A DNA stretch of 12,169 bases from SG8-39 sp041558415 (GTDB lineage: Bacteria; Pseudomonadota; Gammaproteobacteria; Burkholderiales; SG8-39). The position numbers were made by a program, and so were the translations under genes. Where the stretch lies: positions 1 to 12,169 of the forward strand of contig JBFFEY010000081.1 in assembly GCA_041558415.1 (NCBI GenBank), in the 5' to 3' direction. Shown piece after piece: positions 7,851 through 12,169 of the stretch. The notes beneath the pieces were generated by a model. That model saw only the letters and a program-made list of their open reading frames with translations. It ran no database searches and had not been told where the DNA came from. Each line of letters starts with the position of its first letter. The first letter of the stretch is position 1.

Positions 7851-9274
7851 CGCGCCCCGTCGGCCGGACGGCGTTCGGTTTGTTTCTATTCCTCGTCGTC
7901 TGGGCACCGATCCCGCTCGGCAGCAACCGGCCGTGGGCGTGGGCGCTGCTCCAGATCGGTATTTTCGCGACGGCGCTGCTCTGGCTTGCGGCCCATCTGC
8001 GGCGTGAGGCGGAAGTCCCGCTCACCGCGCGCGCGGCCTGGCCGGCGTTGCTGCTGTTCGTGCTGTGGCTGCTCTGGACCGGTCTGCAGTGGGTCCCGCT
8101 GCCGCTGGGTTGGCTGCGGGCGCTTTCGCCCGACGCGGCGGCGCTGCATGCGCTCGGTGGCGCGGACAGCGGACACTTCGCGACGCTCTCCATTGAGCCG
8201 CACGCGACGAAAGTGTTCTGGCTGAAGAGCTGCGCCTGGGCGCTCGCCTTTGTTTTGACGCTGCTGCTCGTCAATTCGCGCAAGCGCCTGTGGTGGATCG
8301 GCGGGGCGTTCGTTGCCAGCGGCCTCGTGCAGGCGGTCTTCGGTGCGCTGATGCATCTCGGTGGCGAGAATGTGCTTGTCATGGATACGCTCGTCGCGCA
8401 TGCGAGCCAGGCGAGCGGCTTCTACGTGAACCGCAACCATCTCGCCGGGCTGCTCGAGATGACCCTCGCCGTAGGCATCGGCCTGATGATCGCGCAGCTC
8501 GATGACCGCCCGAGTCGCGGCTGGAAGCAGATGGCAATAGATTTCCTGCAGGCGATTCTGACCTACAAGGCGGCGCTGCGCGTCCTGCTGGTCGTGATGG
8601 TGGTCGCGCTGGTGATGACCCGCTCGCGCATGGGCAACACCGCGTTCTTCGTCAGCCTGCTGGTCGCCGGCACGATCGCGCTCATCCTGTCGCGCCGCGC
8701 CACGCGTAGCACCGTCATCCTCATTGCCAGCCTGATCGTCATCGACATCTTCATCATCGGTGCCTGGTTCGGCGTTGAGAAGACGGTTCAGCGGATCGAG
8801 GAGACCACCTCGCAGGACGTAAAGGAGCGCGTCGATCCGGCGATCTACGCATTCAGTATGCTGCGCGACTACCCGGTTTTCGGAACCGGCGGCGGAACGT
8901 TCTACAACGCTTACCCCCGGTACCGAGGCGCGGACATCCATCCCTACTACGACCACGTGCACAACGACTACATGCAGCTCGCCACAGAGACGGGGGTTGT
9001 CGGACTGTTGCTGCTGGGTGCCATCGTGCTGCTGTCGTTCTTTGCCGCAGTGCTGGCGCTGTCACGGCGGCGCGATCCGCTCGCACGCGGCGTGGCCTTC
9101 GGCGTGGTGATGGGCGTCACCGCACTGGCAATTCACAGTACCGTCGATTTCAACCTGCAGATTCCGGCGAACGCGTTCGTCTTCAGCGTGCTGCTCGCGC
9201 TCGGCTGGCTCGCGCTGTTTCTCGACCGGCACGATAGGGGTCAGACCCCTGTGGCTAAGTCGCCCGGCCGTTAG
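7847..9274 (+). CDS. O-antigen ligase/polymerase-type membrane protein (Wzy_C family)
   Basis: An inner-membrane protein of about ten to twelve helices from the O-antigen ligase/polymerase family, which polymerises or transfers lipid-linked glycans at the periplasmic face. The 475-residue product has the family landmarks GFYVNRNHLAGLLE at 191-204, TRSRMGN at 258-264, and MLRDYPVFGTGGGTFYNAYP at 338-357. It ends this region with DHVHNDYMQLATETGVVG at 369-386, followed by further helices. It shares an ATGA overlap with the phosphatase, so the two are co-translated. Which activity it has, polymerase or ligase, cannot be told from sequence; in an EPS locus polymerase is likely. The last residues, RGQTPVAKS, are encoded by REP copy 3 rather than by the ancestral gene end. 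Confidence 0.88.
   Translation: MTRPVGRTAFGLFLFLVVWAPIPLGSNRPWAWALLQIGIFATALLWLAAHLRREAEVPLTARAAWPALLLFVLWLLWTGLQWVPLPLGWLRALSPDAAALHALGGADSGHFATLSIEPHATKVFWLKSCAWALAFVLTLLLVNSRKRLWWIGGAFVASGLVQAVFGALMHLGGENVLVMDTLVAHASQASGFYVNRNHLAGLLEMTLAVGIGLMIAQLDDRPSRGWKQMAIDFLQAILTYKAALRVLLVVMVVALVMTRSRMGNTAFFVSLLVAGTIALILSRRATRSTVILIASLIVIDIFIIGAWFGVEKTVQRIEETTSQDVKERVDPAIYAFSMLRDYPVFGTGGGTFYNAYPRYRGADIHPYYDHVHNDYMQLATETGVVGLLLLGAIVLLSFFAAVLALSRRRDPLARGVAFGVVMGVTALAIHSTVDFNLQIPANAFVFSVLLALGWLALFLDRHDRGQTPVAKSPGR
9237..9259 (-). repeat. REP copy 3, inside the 3' end of the ligase gene
   Basis: On the - strand this reads CTTAGCCACA followed by GGGGTCTGACCCC, matching copy 4 in 22 of 23 positions in inverted orientation. 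It lies in the ligase reading frame and codes for GQTPVAK near the C-terminus. The single change (TTAG for TTAT) destroys the exact DnaA-box head. Confidence 0.88.
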
Positions 9275-9286
9275 GTACGCGAGTCT

Positions 9287-10396
9287 CTAAGCGGACTTAT
9301 CCACAGGGGTCTGACCCCCAAGCACGCCGCGCCGGATCTGGTCGAGCTCCATCGACTCGAACAGCGCTTTGAAGTTGCCCTCGCCAAAACCCTCGTCGCC
9401 CTTGCGCTGGATGATTTCGAAGAAGATCGGGCCGATGACGGTCTTGGTGAAGATTTGCAGCAGCAGGCCGCCTTTCGGGCCGCCGTCGATGAGGATGGCG
9501 CGTTTCCGCAGCTGGCCGAGCGGCTCGCCGTGGTTCGGCAGGCGCTTGTCGACCAGCTCGTAGTAGGTGTCGGGCGTGTCGAGCAGCACGACGCCCTGCG
9601 CGCGCAAAGCATCCACGGTGCGGTAGATGTCGCTGGTATGCAGGGCAATGTGCTGGATGCCTTCGCCGTGGTAGGCGTCGAGGTACTCCTGGATCTGGCT
9701 CTTGTCGTCGGAGGACTCGTTTATCGGAATGCGGATCTTGCCGCAGGGACTCGTCATCGCTTTCGACTTCAGGCCGGTGAGCTTGCCTTCGATGTCGAAG
9801 TAGCGGATCTCGCGGAAGCTGAACAGCCGCTCGTAGAACTCGGCCCACTCGGCCATGCGGCCGCGGTGCACGTTGTGCGTCAGATGGTCGACGTAGGTCA
9901 GTCCGGCGCCGGCCGGGGCGGCAGTCGTGCCGCGCCAGAAATCCTCGAAGCCGGACAGCGGCTTGAAGTCGACGTCGTAGATCGTGTGGCCGTAGTCGTT
10001 CTCCGGGTAGCGGTCGACGAGGTAGATGAGCGAATCGCCGATGCCCTTGATCGCGGGGATGCTCAGCTCGCCGGGGCCGACCTGCGATTCGATGCCCCAG
10101 GCGCCCGCCTCGACGAGCTTTTCGTAGGCGCTCTTCGCGTCCTTGACACGGAACGCGATCGCACACACGCTCGGCCCGTGGCGGCGGGCGAAGTTCTGCG
10201 CAAAGGAGCGCGGCTCGGCGTTGATGATGAAGTTGACGTCGCCCTGCTTGTAGAGCGTGACGTCCTTGTGCCGATGGCGCGCCACCGCGCTGAAGCCCAT
10301 GGTTTCGAACAGCGCGCCGAGCGCCCTGGGGTCGGGCGCGGCGTACTCGACGAACTCGAATCCATCGGTTCGAATCGGGTTGTCCCACAGATCCAT
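9287..10396 (-). CDS. hpd: 4-hydroxyphenylpyruvate dioxygenase
   Basis: Converts 4-hydroxyphenylpyruvate to homogentisate in tyrosine catabolism, using non-haem Fe(II). The 369-residue product has the two vicinal-oxygen-chelate halves. All three iron ligands are in place: H171 in VDHLTHNV, H249 in GIQHIALHT, and E327 in IFFEIIQR. Substrate-pocket features are also visible (TSPCGKIRIPINES, LLLQIFT). A GGAGG five bases before the ATG supports the start. The conserved family end is around MELDQIRRGVL (residues 349-359). The last ten residues, GGQTPVDKSA, are mainly encoded by REP copy 4. Only 50 bases, including REP copy 5, separate it from the upstream transposase gene on the same strand. It may therefore be read through from there or use a promoter inside that gene. 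No other homogentisate-pathway gene is in the window. Confidence 0.95.
   Translation of the reverse strand: MDLWDNPIRTDGFEFVEYAAPDPRALGALFETMGFSAVARHRHKDVTLYKQGDVNFIINAEPRSFAQNFARRHGPSVCAIAFRVKDAKSAYEKLVEAGAWGIESQVGPGELSIPAIKGIGDSLIYLVDRYPENDYGHTIYDVDFKPLSGFEDFWRGTTAAPAGAGLTYVDHLTHNVHRGRMAEWAEFYERLFSFREIRYFDIEGKLTGLKSKAMTSPCGKIRIPINESSDDKSQIQEYLDAYHGEGIQHIALHTSDIYRTVDALRAQGVVLLDTPDTYYELVDKRLPNHGEPLGQLRKRAILIDGGPKGGLLLQIFTKTVIGPIFFEIIQRKGDEGFGEGNFKALFESMELDQIRRGVLGGQTPVDKSA
9294..9318 (+). repeat. REP copy 4, inside the 3' end of hpd
   Basis: GAC, TTATCCACA (9297-9305), GGGGTCTGACCCC (9306-9318); all 25 bases equal copy 2. Read on the - strand it codes for the GQTPVDKS tail of the dioxygenase. 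Copies 3 and 4 form an inverted pair with a short loop between two convergent genes. They could serve as a bidirectional transcription end, though no T-run is present. Confidence 0.9.
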
Positions 10397-10410
10397 CGCA
10401 ACCTCCGTCA

Positions 10411-10433
10411 GGCTCAGGCCCCTGTGGATAACT
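10411..10433 (-). repeat. REP copy 5 (degenerate), between RAYT and hpd
   Basis: On the - strand the head AGTTATCCACA is intact and includes an exact TTATCCACA at 10423-10431. The hairpin part has decayed to GGGGCCTGAGCC, losing most of its right arm. It lies just upstream of the hpd Shine-Dalgarno and 13 bases past the RAYT stop, and faces copy 6 as the inverted flank of the transposase gene. Confidence 0.8.
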
Positions 10434-10446
10434 CCCCCGCGTTTCC

Positions 10447-11061
10447 CTACGGGCCATCGCGCAGCGCCTGCCCACTGCCGATCGCCGAGCGAATGTTAGC
10501 AATCATCGGCGTGGCGAGGGCCTGATCGACCAGATCACGATAGGCGGCCTGGCGTGCTGCGGCGCTGCGTCCGAGCGCGGCGTACGTTCCGTGCGCGTGG
10601 ATGATCGGATCCTCGAGGCCATCGGCGTTCGCACGGTAGCTCGACCAGGGATAGTCACCGGGGCGGCGTGCGAGGCCGGCGCGCACGGGGTTGAGTTCGA
10701 TGTAGCGATAGCAGGCGAGCACGTAACGCATCGCGTATACGACGTTGGAGCGGTAGCGTCCCTCCCAAAGCGTCCCGGTTCTTGCGTGCACGCGGTTCAC
10801 ATGCTGGGTATGGCGCTGGTTGACCAGTTTCATGAAACGGGCGCAGGCGGCCTCGTCGGCGGGCGTCACGAGCAAGTGCACGTGGTTGGTCATGAGGCAG
10901 TAGGCATGGACGCGGCAGTGCTCGGCCAGCGATGCCTGAAGCAGGAAATGCAGATAACGCATGAAATCGCTCGTTTCGTAGAAGCACCTGCTACGATTCA
11001 CGCCGCGCTGCACAACGTGCAACGGAACGCCCGGCGCGACGAGGCGATGGGGTCTCGGCAT
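10447..11061 (-). CDS. REP-associated tyrosine transposase (RAYT, Y1/IS200-like)
   Basis: A single-domain HUH nuclease related to IS200/IS605 TnpA and thought to mobilise REP hairpins by single-strand cleavage and joining. Counting from the ATG at 11059-11061 the product has 204 residues. It shows the RAYT opening MPRPHRLVAPGVPLHVVQRG, the metal-binding HVH within MTNHVHLL (residues 60-62), and the tyrosine-bearing segment CYRYIELNPVRAGL, where Tyr118 or Tyr120 should be the nucleophile. PWSSYRA and a basic C-terminal region follow. A TTG four codons upstream is possible, but the ATG fits the family start and has GAGGGG just before it, at unusually short spacing. The gene is intact and flanked by inverted REP copies 5 and 6. 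The same repeat dominates the neighbourhood, which makes this its likely enzyme. Confidence 0.93.
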   Translation of the reverse strand: MPRPHRLVAPGVPLHVVQRGVNRSRCFYETSDFMRYLHFLLQASLAEHCRVHAYCLMTNHVHLLVTPADEAACARFMKLVNQRHTQHVNRVHARTGTLWEGRYRSNVVYAMRYVLACYRYIELNPVRAGLARRPGDYPWSSYRANADGLEDPIIHAHGTYAALGRSAAARQAAYRDLVDQALATPMIANIRSAIGSGQALRDGP

Positions 11062-11115
11062 ACCCCTCAGCAACGATTTGCGACCAGATCAGTTGACCCG
11101 GTTGCGGCCGACGTG

Positions 11116-11140
11116 TAGTTATCCACAGGGGTCTGACCCC
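11116..11140 (+). repeat. REP copy 6, abutting the SDR start
   Basis: TAG, TTATCCACA (11119-11127), GGGGTCTGACCCC (11128-11140). All 25 bases equal copy 7 at 11837-11861. The hairpin ends three bases before the ATG at 11144, so it covers the usual Shine-Dalgarno position. It is also the right flank of the RAYT gene. Confidence 0.9.
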
Positions 11141-11143
11141 ATT

Positions 11144-11839
11144 ATGGTTAAGTCCGCATTAATCGTCGGGGCCGGGAGCGGGATCAGCGCGTCGTTCGCG
11201 CGTCTGCTCGCGCGTGAGGGGTACAAGGTCGCGCTGGCGGCGCGCAACACCGCGAAGCTGGCCGATCTTCAGAGCGAAACGGGGGCGTCGGCGCTCGCTT
11301 GCGATGCCACAGACCCGGCGCAGGTGGTCGCTTTGTTCGGCAGCGTGGTGGGCGAGATGGGGGTGCCCGACGTGGTGCTCTACAACGCCAGCGCGCGAGC
11401 GCGCGGTCCGCTCGTCGATCTGAATCCAGCCGACGTCGAGAATGCGCTACGCGTATCGGCCTACGGCGGTTTTCTCGTCGGCCAGCAGGCGGCGAAACAC
11501 ATGCTGCCGCGCGGCAGCGGCGCGATCTTTTTTACCGGCGCGTCGGCGAGCGTGAAGGGCTATCCGGCGTCGGCGCCCTTCGCGATCGGCAAGTTTGCGC
11601 TGCGCGGGCTGGCGCAGTCGATGGCGCGCGAGCTGCAGCCTAGAGGCATCCACGTTGCCCACTTCGTGATCGATGGCGGCGTGCGCAACCCAGCCACCGG
11701 GCGGGTCGAGCGGGCCGACGCGCCCGACAGCCTTCTCGACCCCGATGCCATTGCGCAGACCTACCTCGCGGTGCTCAGGCAGCCGCGCAGCGCCTGGAGC
11801 TTGGAAGTCGAGCTGCGGCCCTGGGTCGAGCGTTTCTAG
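11144..11839 (+). CDS. Short-chain dehydrogenase-like protein lacking the catalytic Tyr
   Basis: A 231-residue Rossmann-fold protein of the classical SDR length. The nucleotide-binding motif is VGAGSGIS at 8-15, followed by AARN, which suggests NADP preference. A structural Asn stands in YNASA (N81), and possible catalytic Ser residues lie in TGASAS (131-136). The place of the catalytic YxxxK reads F146-AIG-K150, so the general-acid tyrosine is phenylalanine. The strongly conserved KFALRGLAQSMARELQPRGIHVAHFVIDG stretch follows (150 onward; seen in other proteins of this subgroup, from memory). Catalysis as a standard oxidoreductase is doubtful; function unknown. The ATG at 11144 is preferred over an in-frame ATG at 11078, which would translate through the REP. 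The TAG stop belongs to REP copy 7. Confidence 0.85.
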   Translation: MVKSALIVGAGSGISASFARLLAREGYKVALAARNTAKLADLQSETGASALACDATDPAQVVALFGSVVGEMGVPDVVLYNASARARGPLVDLNPADVENALRVSAYGGFLVGQQAAKHMLPRGSGAIFFTGASASVKGYPASAPFAIGKFALRGLAQSMARELQPRGIHVAHFVIDGGVRNPATGRVERADAPDSLLDPDAIAQTYLAVLRQPRSAWSLEVELRPWVERF

Positions 11840-11861
11840 TTATCCACAGGGGTCTGACCCC
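11837..11861 (+). repeat. REP copy 7, providing the SDR stop codon
   Basis: TAG, TTATCCACA (11840-11848), GGGGTCTGACCCC (11849-11861). It is identical over 25 bases to copy 6. The first three bases are the stop codon of the SDR gene. Its right arm runs directly into the tandem repeat that follows. Confidence 0.9.
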
Positions 11862-11890
11862 TTCGGGACCCCTTCGGGACCCCTTCGGTA
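11858..11890. repeat. Three tandem 11-base units extending REP copy 7
   Basis: CCCCTTCGGGA at 11858-11868 and 11869-11879, then CCCCTTCGGTA at 11880-11890. The units regenerate the GACCCC arm of the REP at 11867-11872 and 11878-11883. The GGGGTC at 11849-11854 therefore has three alternative pairing partners. The array lies between the convergent SDR and aldolase genes and ends one base before the aldolase stop codon. Confidence 0.88.
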
Positions 11891-11891
11891 G

Positions 11892-12169
11892 CTAGTTCTT
11901 GTAGCTGGGGTCTTTGGCCTCGATCGTGCGCACCAGCGAGGCGAAGACGGCTTCGCAGACCGCGGGCTCGTCCGGCCCGGCTTCGCGCACGGTCTGCTCG
12001 AACACCTTGTCGCCCAACGGGATCATGGCGCCGGCGCTCGATGCGGTGATCTGAATGTCGCAGGCACGCTGCAGCGTCCACAGCCACATGAAGGCCTCGG
12101 GCAGCGTGCGTCCCCAGGTGAGCAGCCCATGGTTGCGCAGGACGACGGCCTTCTTGTCGCCGACGTTGG
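11892..12169 (-). CDS. Class II aldolase/adducin-family protein (3' part)
   Basis: The last 91 residues of a class II aldolase/adducin-family protein; the start lies beyond the window edge. The reading frame runs from 12167 down to a TAG at 11892-11894. It shows KKAVVLRNHGLLTWGRTLPEAF, whose NHG histidine corresponds to the third zinc ligand of fuculose-1-phosphate aldolase-type enzymes. The helix MWLWTLQRACDIQI and the typical family ending DPSYKN follow. The two N-terminal zinc ligands are not in the window, so whether it is a sugar-phosphate aldolase, a decarboxylase or a non-catalytic relative cannot be told. It converges on the SDR gene with the REP and tandem repeat between them. Confidence 0.85.
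   Translation of the reverse strand, partial: NVGDKKAVVLRNHGLLTWGRTLPEAFMWLWTLQRACDIQITASSAGAMIPLGDKVFEQTVREAGPDEPAVCEAVFASLVRTIEAKDPSYKN

Noticed and set aside
7886..8962. 358-codon open frame on the - strand
   Set aside because: Antisense of the membrane protein gene; its charged, low-complexity content mirrors hydrophobic codons on the other strand.
9455..10525. 356-codon open frame on the + strand
   Set aside because: Antisense of hpd, whose three iron ligands and overall fit are unambiguous.
11093..11121. TTGACC at 11093-11098 as a -35 for the SDR gene
   Set aside because: The -35 match is good, but the -10 position 17 bases on reads TAGTTA within the REP head, only two of six matches.
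7051..11861. Repeats as a CRISPR array or integron attC set
   Set aside because: Spacing is irregular and gene-sized, orientation is mixed, no cas or integrase gene is present, and a RAYT explains the hairpin repeat better.
11836..12087. 83-codon - strand frame ending RRGQTPVDN through REP copy 7
   Set aside because: It is out of frame with the aldolase, which has a clear domain and its own stop at 11892; only the REP-derived tail looks familiar.

Overview
The window is G+C-rich, densely packed bacterial DNA. Protein similarity recalled from memory points to a betaproteobacterium, most likely of the Rhodocyclales (Azoarcus/Aromatoleum/Thauera type). The reasons are the Eps-type export genes, the codon usage, and the GGGGTCTGACCCC repeat family with its REP-associated transposase. 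This placement is inference, since no search could be run.

Positions 1-7040 are part of an exopolysaccharide (EPS) locus on the + strand. In order it holds a UDP-glucose 4-epimerase (galE), a NodU/TobZ-type carbamoyltransferase translationally coupled to it, an EpsL-like outer-membrane beta-barrel, an EpsE-like export protein, and a fused chain-length regulator/tyrosine autokinase. It continues at 7131-9274 with a CpsB-type PHP tyrosine phosphatase and an O-antigen ligase/polymerase-type membrane protein. The epimerase supplies a sugar nucleotide and the carbamoyltransferase decorates a sugar. The kinase/phosphatase pair controls polymerisation, and EpsE/EpsL carry the chain out. Glycosyltransferases and flippase must lie outside the window.

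From 9.24 kb the content changes to unrelated genes. These are 4-hydroxyphenylpyruvate dioxygenase (hpd, - strand), a REP-associated tyrosine transposase (RAYT, - strand), a short-chain dehydrogenase-like protein (+ strand) whose catalytic Tyr is Phe, and the 3' part of a class II aldolase/adducin-family gene (- strand) cut by the window end.

The most striking element is a repeat family of seven copies between 7051 and 11861. Each has a TTATCCACA head followed by the hairpin GGGGTCTGACCCC. Copies sit in every gap between genes from the kinase onward, except the 4-bp phosphatase/ligase overlap, and there are none in the first 7 kb. They form two inverted pairs, flank the RAYT, and bracket single genes as perfect 25-bp direct repeats. 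They supply the stop codons or C-terminal residues of at least three proteins and lie 3-5 bases from two start codons. Five copies contain an exact TTATCCACA, the consensus high-affinity DnaA box. This looks like a REP/RAYT system that has remodelled gene ends and may also scatter DnaA-binding sites. No gap longer than 300 bases lacks a gene.
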